A DNA stretch of 33,894 bases from Sterolibacterium sp964521075 (GTDB lineage: Bacteria > Pseudomonadota > Gammaproteobacteria > Burkholderiales > Rhodocyclaceae), in assembly GCA_964521075.1 (NCBI GenBank), contig CAZFPI010000013.1:1-33894 (forward strand), in the 5' to 3' direction. The translations under genes were made by a program, and so were the position numbers. The notes below the pieces were generated by a model that did not search any database, was not told the DNA's origin, and saw only the letters and a program-made list of their open reading frames with translations. Shown in pieces: positions 16,817-25,244 of the stretch; within the stretch, counting starts at the first letter, position 1, and each line of letters begins with the position of its first letter.

Positions 16817-17820
16817 TTGTTTCCTCTTTGGTAGCGCGCTACAGCCCGGTTATGTTCGTCCAGTGTGCGTGAAAACTGGCTGGAGCCATCGCCCCGCGCG
16901 ACGAAATATAGTTTGTCGCTTCCCGGCGGGTGCAGGACGGACTGCAAGGCAGCGCGTCCGGGCATGCTGATGGGGGTGGGCGGCAGCCCCAGGCGAGTGT
17001 AGGTATTGTAAGGCGTGTCTGTCTGCAAATCCCGGCGGCGAAGGTTGCCATCGAACGTGCTACCCATGCCGTAGATCACCGTCGGGTCAGTTTGCAGCAG
17101 CATGCCCTTTCGCAGACGATTCAGGAAAACAGCGGCAATCTGTGGCCTGTCCTGCGCGAGGCCGGTTTCCTTTTCCACGATGGAAGCCAGAATGAGTGCC
17201 TGGTAAGGGCTGGAAAACGGGACATCCGGCGAGCGTTGCTGCCAGGCCAGGTCGAGCTCCGAGTGCATGCGACGATAAGCCCGTCTGAGGAGATCCAGAT
17301 CGCTGGATTTTTTGGTGAAAAGATAGGTGTCCGGGAAAAACAGCCCTTTCGGGTGTTGTTCCGGCGCGCCAATTTTTGCCAGAACCTCGGCATTCGTCAG
17401 CCCTTTCGTTTCGTGAAGCAGATCTGGCGAGGCGTCCAGTGCCGCCCGGAATTGTCGGAAAACCGTGCCTTCGACAAGCATGATTTCTCCTTGGCTTACA
17501 TCGCCTCGTGTTAGTTTGTCCAGCAAAATCAGCGGTGTCACGCCTGACGAGACTTCATAACTCCCTGCCTTGATCGCCTTGTCCTTGCCTAGCAGACGCA
17601 CCAGCAGGGTGAATTGCCAGGGCTCGAACCCCAACCCGGCTTCGCTTAATTGCCGGGAGACGCCACGCAAACCTTGTCCCGGGGAAACCACAAAATCCAG
17701 CGGCTCACCGGCTTTCGTACCCTGAAGGCTCAGGGAGCTCGTGGCAAAGTGGAATACAAGTGCTAGAACAACGGCGGCAAGCAGCGAAATAAATGTCGCC
17801 AAGTATTTGAATAATCGCAT
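16813..17820 (-). CDS. mltG: Endolytic murein transglycosylase (YceG family)
   Basis: MltG cleaves nascent peptidoglycan and sets glycan strand length. The 335-residue protein has an N-terminal membrane anchor (YLATFISLLAAVVLALVFHFATSS), a LysM-like region (VVSPGQGLRGVSRQLSEAGL), and the YceG domain with HPKGLFFPDTYLF, the catalytic-glutamate motif ASIVEKETGLAQDRP (near residue 215), AAVFLNRLRKGMLLQTDPTVIYG and SMPGRAALQSVLHPP. A TTG at 17829 would add three residues; I use the ATG at 17818-17820. It is divergent from ygfZ with a 92-bp gap and heads the mltG-tmk-holB-tatD-ankyrin operon. Confidence 0.94.
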   Translation of the reverse strand: MRLFKYLATFISLLAAVVLALVFHFATSSLSLQGTKAGEPLDFVVSPGQGLRGVSRQLSEAGLGFEPWQFTLLVRLLGKDKAIKAGSYEVSSGVTPLILLDKLTRGDVSQGEIMLVEGTVFRQFRAALDASPDLLHETKGLTNAEVLAKIGAPEQHPKGLFFPDTYLFTKKSSDLDLLRRAYRRMHSELDLAWQQRSPDVPFSSPYQALILASIVEKETGLAQDRPQIAAVFLNRLRKGMLLQTDPTVIYGMGSTFDGNLRRRDLQTDTPYNTYTRLGLPPTPISMPGRAALQSVLHPPGSDKLYFVARGDGSSQFSRTLDEHNRAVARYQRGNK

Positions 17821-17844
17821 GAAGTGCAATGTAAGCCCGCAGGA

Positions 17845-17877
17845 TTGAAAAGATGTGCCGTAAAAGCCTTATATAAT
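17845..17877 (+). promoter_or_regulatory. Probable ygfZ promoter
   Basis: TTGAAA at 17845-17850 lies 18 bp before TTATAT (17869-17874); an overlapping perfect TATAAT is at 17872-17877 but with a 21-bp spacing. The ygfZ ATG follows 35 bp later. Either -10 alignment would work. Confidence 0.55.
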
Positions 17878-17912
17878 GAACCTTCGCTCATCCTCTATCC
17901 GGGAAGAATCTC

Positions 17913-18947
17913 ATGAATCAGGCTTGGACAGATTTCTTGACTCAGCAAGGGCTCGGCGCAGACGCGCTTGATTTCGGTGACCGGCAAGCCGAGACAAGTG
18001 CGGCGCAGCTAGGTTCCATCATGTCCCCGCTGCTCGACCTTGGCCTGATTCGCGCCAGCGGCCCGGAAGCGGCCGGATTTTTGCACAACTTGCTGACCAA
18101 TGACATCGAATCACTCGAAGCCTTGCCGGATACGGTGATTCGAGCCGGGTTGTGTACGCCCAAGGGCCGGATGCTGGCTACTTTTCTTGTCTGGCGCGAA
18201 GGCGACGATTTTCTGCTCGCCCTCGCCGCCGACCTGCACGCGGCCATCCTGAAAAAACTGTCGATGTACATCCTGCGTAGCAAGGTCAAGCTCACGGATG
18301 CCAGCGCGGATTTCGTTCTTCTTGGGCTTTCAGGCGAAAAGGCGGAATCCACCATGAGAAACATGGGAGTGACGCAGTCGCCCCCCATGAAAACCTGCCT
18401 GCTCGACAATGGAAATGGCCGCCTCCTCTGTCTGGCTGAACAACGCTACCTGCTGGCCCTGCCTGCCACCAGGGCTCCTGCAGTCTGGCAAACTTTGTCC
18501 TCACAGCTTCGCCCGGCCGGGCTCAATGCCTGGCGTTGGCGGGAAATCATGGCGGGCTTACCCCAGATCGGTGCTGCCACTCAGGACGAATTCACCCCGC
18601 AGATGGTCAATTACGAACTCATCGGCGGTGTCAGTTTCAAGAAAGGCTGCTACCCCGGCCAGGAAATCGTCGCAAGAACCCAATACCTCGGCAAAGTCAA
18701 ACGCCGCATGATGCGTTTTCATGCCGAAGGCGGAGCCCCGGCCCCCGGTGTTCCACTGTTTTCGCCAGAATCCCCTGATCAGCCCTGTGGCATGGTCGTT
18801 CTTGCAGCGGCCTCCCCTGTGGGAGGACAAGACCTGCTGGCCGTGATTCAGATGGGCGCACTCGATACGCCATCCGCTTTGCCGCGCCTGGGACAGACGG
18901 ATGGCCCGAGCCTGCAGTTACAACCCCTGCCGTATTCCGTGCAATGA
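17913..18947 (+). CDS. ygfZ: Folate-binding YgfZ/GcvT-like protein (Fe-S cluster maintenance)
   Basis: YgfZ uses tetrahydrofolate and helps maintain certain Fe-S enzymes such as MiaB. The 344-residue protein has the GcvT-type fold: LLDLGLIRASGPEAAGFLHNLLTNDIESL near the N-terminus, FLLALAADLHAAILKKLSMYILRSKVKL in the middle. The diagnostic signature K-G-C-Y-x-G-Q-E is present as KKGCYPGQEIVARTQYLGKVKRR with the conserved cysteine at C246. A GGGAAGAA precedes the ATG. It is divergent from mltG, a pairing common in betaproteobacteria, and is followed by the DUF4139 gene in the same direction. Confidence 0.93.
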   Translation: MNQAWTDFLTQQGLGADALDFGDRQAETSAAQLGSIMSPLLDLGLIRASGPEAAGFLHNLLTNDIESLEALPDTVIRAGLCTPKGRMLATFLVWREGDDFLLALAADLHAAILKKLSMYILRSKVKLTDASADFVLLGLSGEKAESTMRNMGVTQSPPMKTCLLDNGNGRLLCLAEQRYLLALPATRAPAVWQTLSSQLRPAGLNAWRWREIMAGLPQIGAATQDEFTPQMVNYELIGGVSFKKGCYPGQEIVARTQYLGKVKRRMMRFHAEGGAPAPGVPLFSPESPDQPCGMVVLAAASPVGGQDLLAVIQMGALDTPSALPRLGQTDGPSLQLQPLPYSVQ

Positions 18948-18987
18948 AACTCCGGGGCCAGCCCGGCCACATGACAAGGAAAAAATG

Positions 18988-20487
18988 ATGTCACACCCCC
19001 TCGCCTGCGCCCCCCTTGCATTCCTCCCTTTTCTGCTTTTCAGCAGCCCCGGTTCCGCTTCGGAGCCCCTTGCGGCTCCCGCCGCTTCTGCTCCTCTTGC
19101 GGCTCCACTCCTCCTTGCCGAACGAACCGCCACTCTTGCCGACCAAAAACAGATTGCCGTGACGATCTACAACCAGGATCTGGCCCTGGTTCGTGACACA
19201 CGGAATATCGCCCTGGACCGGGGAGAAAACACACTGGCCTGGCGGGATGTTTCCGCCCGTATCCGCCCGGAAACTGCCCTGCTACGCAGTGTCTCTCCCT
19301 CGGGTGGCGGCTTTACCCTGATCGAACAGAATTTCGATTTCGATTTGCTGACCCCGCAAAAACTTCTGGAAAAACATGTCGGTCAGAAGCTGCGCGTCAT
19401 CAAAACCAACCCCGCCACGGGGCTTGAAACCACAGAGGAAGCTCGCCTGCTTTCGGCCAACAACGGCACGGTGCTGAAATTTTCTGATCGCATCGAATCC
19501 CACCCTGCCGGGCGGATTGCTTACCAGACCTTGCCGGGCAATCTGCGCGACCGGCCGACGCTGGTCATCCGTCTGGATGCCGCCAAAACCGGCCAGCAGG
19601 AGCTCGAACTGGCCTATCTCAGTAGCGGCTTATCCTGGAAAGCCGATTACGTCGGAGAATTATCTCCCCGCGAAGACAAACTCGACCTCAATGGCTGGGT
19701 AACACTCACCAACCAGTCCGGAGCCGCTTACCCTCAGGCACGTCTGCAGCTCGTAGCGGGCAATGTCAATCGTGTCCGGGAGGAGTTCGCCCCCCGTGAC
19801 GAAGTCATGATGGCCATGGCCGCTCCGGCTCCCGCGCCACGCATGCGGGAAGAAAGCCTGTTCGAATATCACCTTTACACACTCGATCGCCCGACCACGC
19901 TGGCTGACAACCAGACCAAGCAAGTCGCCCTGCTCTCTGCCAATCAGGTCCCCATCCGCAAGGAATACCGTCTGCAGGGCGCGGATCATTACTACCGCAG
20001 CCAGTTTGGTGAAGTCAGCCGCGCGCTCAAGCCTTCGGTATACATCGAGTTTGACAACAAGGGACAAAGCCTGGGTGTCCCTCTCCCCAAGGGCATATTG
20101 CGCCTCTATAAACGCGACAGCGAAGGGCAGGCCCAGTTTATCGGGGAAGACCGTGTCGAACACACAGCCAAAAACGAAACCGTGCGCGTTCGCCTGGGCG
20201 AAGCCTTCGATGTCACAGCCGACCGCCGCCAGACGGATTACAAGCTCATTTCCAGCGGGGGGCGCGGTAATCCTGAAATCACCGAGGCCACGGTGGAAAT
20301 CCAGCTCCGCAATGCCCGCAACGAGGCTGTGACCGTCAAGGTCGTTGAGCCCATCCCCGGTGATTGGCAGATTCTTTCGGAAAGCCACCCTCACGCGAAG
20401 GAAACGAGCCGTCTGGCTGTCTGGAATGTGAATGTTCCGGCAGAAGGCCGGGTGACGTTGAGTTATCGAACGAGAGTGAAATTCTGA
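18988..20487 (+). CDS. Exported DUF4139 family protein
   Basis: The function of this family is not known to me. The protein has 499 residues from this start. Residues 1-25 form a probable signal peptide (PLACAPLAFLPFLLFSSPGSASEP), followed by an Ala/Pro-rich stretch (LAAPAASAPLAAP). The rest matches the DUF4139 pattern: VTIYNQDLALVRDTRNIALDRGENTLAWRDVSARIRPETA, LELAYLSSGLSWKADYVGELSPREDKLDLNGWVTLTNQSGAAY, and an end rich in beta strands (VNVPAEGRVTLSYRTRVKF). Two adjacent ATGs (18985, 18988) follow AAGGA; the second is better spaced. The open frame extends upstream to 18901 inside ygfZ, but that part has no signal peptide and I reject it. Likely co-transcribed with ygfZ (38-bp gap); location probably periplasmic. 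Confidence 0.85.
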   Translation: MSHPLACAPLAFLPFLLFSSPGSASEPLAAPAASAPLAAPLLLAERTATLADQKQIAVTIYNQDLALVRDTRNIALDRGENTLAWRDVSARIRPETALLRSVSPSGGGFTLIEQNFDFDLLTPQKLLEKHVGQKLRVIKTNPATGLETTEEARLLSANNGTVLKFSDRIESHPAGRIAYQTLPGNLRDRPTLVIRLDAAKTGQQELELAYLSSGLSWKADYVGELSPREDKLDLNGWVTLTNQSGAAYPQARLQLVAGNVNRVREEFAPRDEVMMAMAAPAPAPRMREESLFEYHLYTLDRPTTLADNQTKQVALLSANQVPIRKEYRLQGADHYYRSQFGEVSRALKPSVYIEFDNKGQSLGVPLPKGILRLYKRDSEGQAQFIGEDRVEHTAKNETVRVRLGEAFDVTADRRQTDYKLISSGGRGNPEITEATVEIQLRNARNEAVTVKVVEPIPGDWQILSESHPHAKETSRLAVWNVNVPAEGRVTLSYRTRVKF

Positions 20488-20526
20488 GGTCGCGTTTTTA
20501 CGATTGAGCCGCGGTCGATTTCGTTT

Positions 20527-20565
20527 GGGGAACCCCGGGCAATCGTGAAGGTTGCCCCTACGGGG
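20527..20565. repeat. Hairpin repeat, copy 1
   Basis: A 39-bp element starting GGGGAACC and ending CCTACGGGG. Its core is GGGCAATC-GTGAA-GGTTGCCC, a stem with one G-T pair and a five-base loop. It matches copy 2 at 35 of 39 positions. It lies between the convergent DUF4139 and rluB genes. Confidence 0.85.
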
Positions 20566-20583
20566 TGGATCAGGTTTCCGTCC

Positions 20584-20622
20584 GGGGAACCACGGGCAAC
20601 CGTAAAGGTTGCCCCTACGGGC
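20584..20622. repeat. Hairpin repeat, copy 2
   Basis: The same element 57 bp further on. The core GGGCAACC-GTAAA-GGTTGCCC is a perfect 8-bp stem. Such REP-like palindromes of the form GGGCRACC...GGTYGCCCCTAC are familiar from many proteobacterial genomes. They may stop or stabilise the convergent transcripts here; there is no T-run. Confidence 0.85.
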
Positions 20623-20684
20623 GGGTGGTTCTAGCTTCACCGCACTGGATGTTTGGTCGTTCGTCGTCCGGGAGGGCTAACCCT

Positions 20685-21740
20685 TCACCGACCTGCGTCA
20701 GCGATGGCCAAGGATTTGAGCAGTGCTGCTACGTCTTGCGGGGAGAGTTCCATCGACATGCCGCGTTTGAGGCGGGGCGGCATTTTGATCGCGCCGTAGC
20801 GTACGCGCATCAGGCGGCTGACGGTGAGGCCGACGGCTTCGAACATGCGGCGGACTTCACGGTTTCGGCCTTCGGCGAGGGTGACGCGATACCAGCGGTT
20901 GCTCCCTTCCCCGCCGCCGTCGACGAGCCGGCCAAAGCGGGCCGGGCCGTCTTCCAGTTCAACGCCTTCGAGCAGCTTTTGCCTTGCTTCGAGGCTGAGC
21001 TCGCCGATGATGCGTACAGCGTATTCGCGTTCGATGTCGCTGCGCGGGTGCATGAGCTGGTCGGCGAGATTACCGTCATTGGTAAAGAGTAGCAGGCCGC
21101 AGGAGTTGAAATCCAGACGCCCGACGGCGATCCAGCGGCCGCCGCGCATGCGGGGCAATTTGTCGAATACGCTGGGGCGGCCCTGCGGGTCCTGGCGCGA
21201 GACGATTTCGCCTTCGGGCTTGTGGTAGAGCAAGACGCGCAGACGACGTTCGTCCGACAGCCGAAGGTGCACCAGCTTGCCATTCACGCGTACCTTGTCG
21301 CTGGCGGTGATGCGCTGGCCGACATGGGCCGTTTCACCATTAACGCTGACGCGGCCTTGCGAAATCCAGTCTTCCAGCTCGCGGCGTGAACCCAGGCCCG
21401 CATCGGCGAGGGCTTTTTGCAGCTTGGCCGTCGGCAAATCCTCGGCCTCGGCATGACGCCCCGTTCTCCCACCTCGCCCTTTCAGTTTTTCATGAGTATC
21501 ACTGCTTTCGCTAGCGGCATTTTCTTCACGCTGGCGGCGCGGGCTGGCCGGAACCGCGCCTGCCGTTACGGCACGGCTCTTGTCGACCGGTGCACGAAAA
21601 GGCGTGTTTTTGCCGGCGACGCGGCGAGGCCGGTTTGCCGGGTTGGCCGACATCTTGGAGCCTGCGGGAGCCCTGGCGTTACGGGTACTCGCAGAAGTTT
21701 CCTTGTTTCGGGATTCAGAGTTGCGCTTGGGCGGGGGCAT
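20685..21740 (-). CDS. rluB: 23S rRNA pseudouridine synthase (RluB type)
   Basis: RluB makes pseudouridine 2605 of 23S rRNA. The protein is 351 residues. Residues about 105-165 are an S4 RNA-binding domain (KLQKALADAGLGSRRELEDWISQGRVSVNGETAHVGQRI). The RsuA/RluB/E/F catalytic domain follows, with the active aspartate D210 in VGRLDFNSCGLLLFTNDG, then LMHPRSDIEREYAVRI and GRNREVRRMFEAVGLTVSRLMRVRYG. The first 105 residues are a basic, low-complexity extension (RNKETSASTRNARAPAGSK...), longer than in E. coli. GGAG lies seven bases before the ATG, which overlaps scpB by 26 bp. The choice of RluB over RluE/F rests on the scpAB context and is fairly safe. Confidence 0.9.
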   Translation of the reverse strand: MPPPKRNSESRNKETSASTRNARAPAGSKMSANPANRPRRVAGKNTPFRAPVDKSRAVTAGAVPASPRRQREENAASESSDTHEKLKGRGGRTGRHAEAEDLPTAKLQKALADAGLGSRRELEDWISQGRVSVNGETAHVGQRITASDKVRVNGKLVHLRLSDERRLRVLLYHKPEGEIVSRQDPQGRPSVFDKLPRMRGGRWIAVGRLDFNSCGLLLFTNDGNLADQLMHPRSDIEREYAVRIIGELSLEARQKLLEGVELEDGPARFGRLVDGGGEGSNRWYRVTLAEGRNREVRRMFEAVGLTVSRLMRVRYGAIKMPPRLKRGMSMELSPQDVAALLKSLAIADAGR

Positions 21741-22284
21741 TCATTTTCTCCATGACCTTTTCGAGGTCAGTCAGCGGGGGCAACTCGGCGAGACTGCGAA
21801 GGCCGAGGTCGTCCAGAAATTTTCGGGTGGTGGCGTAGAGTGCCGGGCGGCCGGGGGCATCGCGATGACCGATGGCATCGATCCATTCCCGTGATTCGAG
21901 CGTCTTGATGATGTTGGGCGAAACCGTAACCCCCCGGATTTCCTCGATGTCGCCACGCGTCACGGGCTGGCGATAGGCAATGATGGCCAGGGTTTCCATG
22001 ACGGCGCGCGAATACTTGGGCGGTTTCTCGTTTTTGATCCGGTCAAGGTAGAGCTGGTACTCCGGCCGTGTCTGGAAACGCCAGCCGCTGGCGAGCTGGG
22101 CGAGCTCGATCCCGCGTGAGGCCCAGTCGCCACGCAGATCGGCGAGCAGCGAACGCAAGGTGTCATCGTCGAAATCGTCATCGAACAGCCGCTTGAGATC
22201 CGCCAGCTTCAAAGGCCCGCTGGCCGTCAGGAGGGCCACTTCGAGCACACGTTTGTAATCGTCAGGCGTGTAGAGCGTCAGCAT
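21715..22284 (-). CDS. scpB: Segregation and condensation protein B
   Basis: ScpB is a winged-helix (kite) partner of the SMC-ScpA condensin. It has 189 residues: the first winged helix is YKRVLEVALLTASGPLKLADLKRLF, the second centres on YSRAVMETLAIIAYRQPVTRGDIEEIRGVTVSPNIIKTLESREWIDAIGHRDAPGRPALYATTRKFLDDLGL, the most conserved part of the family. The ATG lies inside the scpA 3' end (23-bp overlap), and its own end overlaps rluB, so the three are translationally linked. No smc gene is in the window. Confidence 0.95.
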   Translation of the reverse strand: MLTLYTPDDYKRVLEVALLTASGPLKLADLKRLFDDDFDDDTLRSLLADLRGDWASRGIELAQLASGWRFQTRPEYQLYLDRIKNEKPPKYSRAVMETLAIIAYRQPVTRGDIEEIRGVTVSPNIIKTLESREWIDAIGHRDAPGRPALYATTRKFLDDLGLRSLAELPPLTDLEKVMEKMNAPAQAQL

Positions 22285-23119
22285 GGGGAGACAGCCTCAC
22301 ATAAACAGGAGCCAGAGGCTCACTCTGGACGATTTCGACGAGCTTTTCCCGGGCCAGTTCAAGCATCGCCAGAAAATTGACGACCAGATGAGGAACCCCC
22401 GCCCCGGTATCGAACAAGCGCTCAAAGGCTACGAAGCTGCCCCCCGCCAGATGGCGCAGGATCAGGCTCATGTGTTCGCGCACGGAAAGCTCGTCGCGCC
22501 GGATTTTGTGGTGCTGGGTGACCCGTGCCTGTTTGAGCAGGATGAGCCAGGCCGCTTTTAGATCGTCCAGCGTCACTTCGGGCTGACGTTCGACCAGTTT
22601 ATCGGCAATCCAGACGGTGACCCATTCAAAATCGCGTTCGGCCTGCGGCATTTCATCGAGTTTGAGTGCAGCGGCCTTCATCTGCTCGTATTCGAGCAGA
22701 CGGCGAACCAGCTCGGCACGCGGGTCTTCCGGCTCGCCCGTGTCGGTCTTGGGCGGGCGCGGCAACAACATGCGTGATTTGATTTCGATCAGCATCGCTG
22801 CCATCAGCAGATATTCCGCCGCCAGTTCCAGGTTACGCTCGCGCATGGCCTCGACATAGACCAGATATTGCGCTGTCAGCGGGGCCATGGCGATATCGAG
22901 CACATCGACATTGGCCCGCCGGATCAGATAGAGCAGTAAATCCAGCGGCCCCTCGAAGGAATCGAGAATGACCTCCAGCGCATCCGGTGGAATATAGAGA
23001 TCCCGGGGGAGCTCCAGCAGAGGCTCGCCATACACCCGGGGGGCATGCTCGGCCAGCCCGTCACCCGCCTGCGACTCCGCAGACAGGGGTAACACCGGCT
23101 GCGCCAGTTCATCGCTCAC
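22262..23119 (-). CDS. scpA: Segregation and condensation protein A (kleisin)
   Basis: ScpA is the kleisin that bridges SMC heads. The 285-residue protein has the family signature FEGPLDLLLYLIRRANVDVLDIAMAPLTAQYLVYVEAMRERNLELAAEYLLMAAMLIEIKSRMLLPRP near residues 53-120, and a C-terminal winged helix (SFVAFERLFDTGAGVPHLVVNFLAMLELAREKLVEIVQ). An extra N-terminal stretch of about 40 residues precedes the core. The start is GTG overlapping the trpS stop (GTGA). Confidence 0.95.
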   Translation of the reverse strand: MSDELAQPVLPLSAESQAGDGLAEHAPRVYGEPLLELPRDLYIPPDALEVILDSFEGPLDLLLYLIRRANVDVLDIAMAPLTAQYLVYVEAMRERNLELAAEYLLMAAMLIEIKSRMLLPRPPKTDTGEPEDPRAELVRRLLEYEQMKAAALKLDEMPQAERDFEWVTVWIADKLVERQPEVTLDDLKAAWLILLKQARVTQHHKIRRDELSVREHMSLILRHLAGGSFVAFERLFDTGAGVPHLVVNFLAMLELAREKLVEIVQSEPLAPVYVRLSPHADALHA

Positions 23120-24318
23120 GAGTAATCCAGCCCCATGGCTTCACGCACATCACGCATGGTTTCCTGTGCCTGCCTGCGGGCCTTCTCGCAGCCATCGGCG
23201 ATGATGTTTCGCAAAAGTTGCGGATCATCCAGATAGGTCTGGGCGCGTTCGTGCATTGGCTCTTGCTCCTTTAGCACAGCGTCGATCACCGGTTGCTTGC
23301 ATTCGATGCAGCCGATCCCGGCACTGCGGCAGCCTTTTTGCACCCATTGCTGCGTGGCTTCATCCGAATAGATGAGATGAAATTGCCACACCGGGCATTT
23401 GTCCGGATTGCCCGGATCGCTACGTCGCACCCGTTGCGGGTCTGTCTGCATGGTGCGGATTTTCTTCGTCACGCTTTCGCGGTCTTCGCGCAGGGCAATG
23501 GTGTTGCCATAAGACTTCGACATTTTCTGGCCATCGAGCCCCGGCATCCGCGCCGCCTCGGTCAAGAGAGCGCCGGGTTCGACAAGAATCATCTTGCCGC
23601 CACCTTCGAGATACCCGAACAGGCGTTCGCGATCCCCCAGGGAGATGCTCTGTGTTTCATTCAGCAGAACATGTGCCTGCGCCAGGGCTTCTTCTTCGCC
23701 GCGTTCCTGGTAGCCGGTACGCAGTTCTTCGTAACGCCGGGCCCGTTTTGTCCCCAGCCGCTTGATTGCCTCTTTCGCCTTTTCCTCAAAGCCGGGTTCA
23801 CGCCCGTACAGATGATTGAAGCGGCGCGCGATTTCCCTGGTGAATTCAATGTGCGGCACCTGGTCTTCGCCCACCGGTACCTTGTCGGCACGATAAATCA
23901 GGATGTCTGCCGCCTGCAGCAAAGGGTAGCCCAAAAAACCATAGGTCGTCAGATCCTTGTGCGTGAGCTTCTCCTGTTGATCTTTATAGGTTGGCACGCG
24001 TTCCAGCCAGCCCTGCGGTGTCATCATCGACAAAAGCAGATGCAGCTCGGCATGCTCCGGTACACGCGATTGAATGAACAAGGTCGCCCGGGCGGGATCT
24101 ACCCCGGCGGCGAGCCAGTCGATCACCATCTCCCAGACGTTTTCGGCAATCGTGCCCGGCTCGTCATAGGTCGTCGTCAGCGCATGCCAGTCCGCCACGA
24201 AGAACAGGCAGGGGTACTCGTGCTGGAGCTGAATCCAGTTTTTCAATACGCCGTGATAATGACCAAGATGCAGACGCCCTGTCGGGCGCATGCCGGAAAG
24301 AACTTTTTCAGCGTACAT
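23116..24318 (-). CDS. trpS: Tryptophanyl-tRNA synthetase
   Basis: This class I synthetase charges tRNA-Trp. The 400-residue protein carries the HIGH-type motif HLGH at 17-20 (TGRLHLGHYHG) and KMSKS from K265 (DGQKMSKSYGN). Compared with the short E. coli enzyme it has an insertion of about 60 residues before KMSKS (EEKAKEAIKRLGTKRARRYEELRTGYQERGEEEALAQA...), a form I know from other betaproteobacteria. A cysteine-rich patch (GCRSAGIGCIECKQP) lies near 335. It follows the M50 protease gene by 18 bp and overlaps scpA by 4 bp. Confidence 0.96.
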   Translation of the reverse strand: MYAEKVLSGMRPTGRLHLGHYHGVLKNWIQLQHEYPCLFFVADWHALTTTYDEPGTIAENVWEMVIDWLAAGVDPARATLFIQSRVPEHAELHLLLSMMTPQGWLERVPTYKDQQEKLTHKDLTTYGFLGYPLLQAADILIYRADKVPVGEDQVPHIEFTREIARRFNHLYGREPGFEEKAKEAIKRLGTKRARRYEELRTGYQERGEEEALAQAHVLLNETQSISLGDRERLFGYLEGGGKMILVEPGALLTEAARMPGLDGQKMSKSYGNTIALREDRESVTKKIRTMQTDPQRVRRSDPGNPDKCPVWQFHLIYSDEATQQWVQKGCRSAGIGCIECKQPVIDAVLKEQEPMHERAQTYLDDPQLLRNIIADGCEKARRQAQETMRDVREAMGLDYS

Positions 24319-24336
24319 AGGAATCGTGTCAAAAAC

Positions 24337-24990
24337 TCAAAGATTGAAAAGCCGGGCCAGCAGCGACAAAACGGCTTGGCGCATGGGCAAAAGGATTTTA
24401 TCGAGCAGGTGGGTAAACAGCAGTGCCAGGAGAATCACGAAACCGTAAGGCTCGATGCGTGAAAATTTCCACGCCCAGGGATGCGGCAACAGGCTCACCA
24501 TGATGCGCCCGCCGTCGAGCGGGGGAATCGGCAAAAGATTGAGCAGCATCAGCACGACATTGATACTCACTCCCGCCACACCCATCTGCACCCACAACGC
24601 TGCCGCAGTGTTTCCGGGGGAGGCTGTCAGCAAAATCAGCTTGATGAAAGCGGCCCAGCCCAGGGCCATGAGCAGATTCACCCCTGGCCCTGCTGCAGCC
24701 ACCCAAAGCATGTCCTGCTTTGGCCGGCGCAAACGGCCAAAATCCACCGGGACAGGCTTGGCCCAGCCAAACAACAGGCCGCCCTGGCTGATCAGAAGCA
24801 GCATGGCTGGCACAAGCAAGGTGCCCACCGGATCGACATGACGCAGCGGATTCAGGCTGATGCGCCCCGCCTGCCAGGCTGTTGGATCGCCAAAATGTCG
24901 CGCCACGTAGCCATGGGCTGCCTCGTGCAGGGTGATGGCAAAAATCACCGGCAAGGCGTTGATCGCCAAGGAAAGAATCAGATTGTCCAT
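24337..24990 (-). CDS. Site-2 protease family (M50) membrane metalloprotease
   Basis: This is an integral-membrane zinc protease homologue of 217 residues. The zinc motif HEAAH is at 22-26 in the first helix (VIFAITLHEAAHGYVARHFGD), and the third ligand motif is NLLPIPPLDGGRIM. Other conserved parts are GWAKPVPVDFGRLRRPKQDMLWVAAAGPGVNLLMAL. Its substrate is unknown. The open frame runs upstream to 25191, but that extension is not family-like and the ATG at 24988-24990 places the HExxH correctly; its ribosome-binding site is weak. It is first in the M50-trpS-scpA-scpB-rluB run, a gene order known in betaproteobacteria. Confidence 0.9.
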   Translation of the reverse strand: MDNLILSLAINALPVIFAITLHEAAHGYVARHFGDPTAWQAGRISLNPLRHVDPVGTLLVPAMLLLISQGGLLFGWAKPVPVDFGRLRRPKQDMLWVAAAGPGVNLLMALGWAAFIKLILLTASPGNTAAALWVQMGVAGVSINVVLMLLNLLPIPPLDGGRIMVSLLPHPWAWKFSRIEPYGFVILLALLFTHLLDKILLPMRQAVLSLLARLFNL

Positions 24991-25192
24991 TGAAATGGGG
25001 CAGCCCCGGGCAAGCACGGAAAACGGGAAGTGCCGGATTCTAGCAGCCCGGCCATGGCATGTCGTAACCCGGGCGGTTTCGCCGGGATGACGAATTTGAT
25101 CCGGGCTCAGGCTTCGTGATGCGACACCGACCACCCCGACGACAAGCCACAGACCTGCTGCAACACCGTCTGCACGGCAGACGCCCGGCACT

Positions 25193-25215
25193 TAAAAGAT
25201 AGCCCTTGACGGGCT
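25193..25215 (-). terminator. Probable intrinsic terminator of yceI
   Basis: Read on the minus strand, AGCCC-GTCAA-GGGCT is followed by ATCTTTTAA, a short GC stem with a near T-run, 30 bp after the yceI stop. The stem is only 5 bp, so confidence is moderate. The rest of the 254-bp gap to the M50 gene shows nothing recognisable. Confidence 0.45.
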
Positions 25216-25244
25216 GATGGGGCCAGGAGAGGGGGCAGCACTCG

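Noticed and set aside
18901..18987. Longer start for the DUF4139 protein inside ygfZ
   Set aside because: The extension is Cys/Pro-rich without signal-peptide character, and AAGGA directly precedes the later ATG pair.
23293..24462. 389-codon plus-strand frame opposite trpS
   Set aside because: Antisense to an intact trpS with all motifs; no family resemblance or ribosome-binding site.
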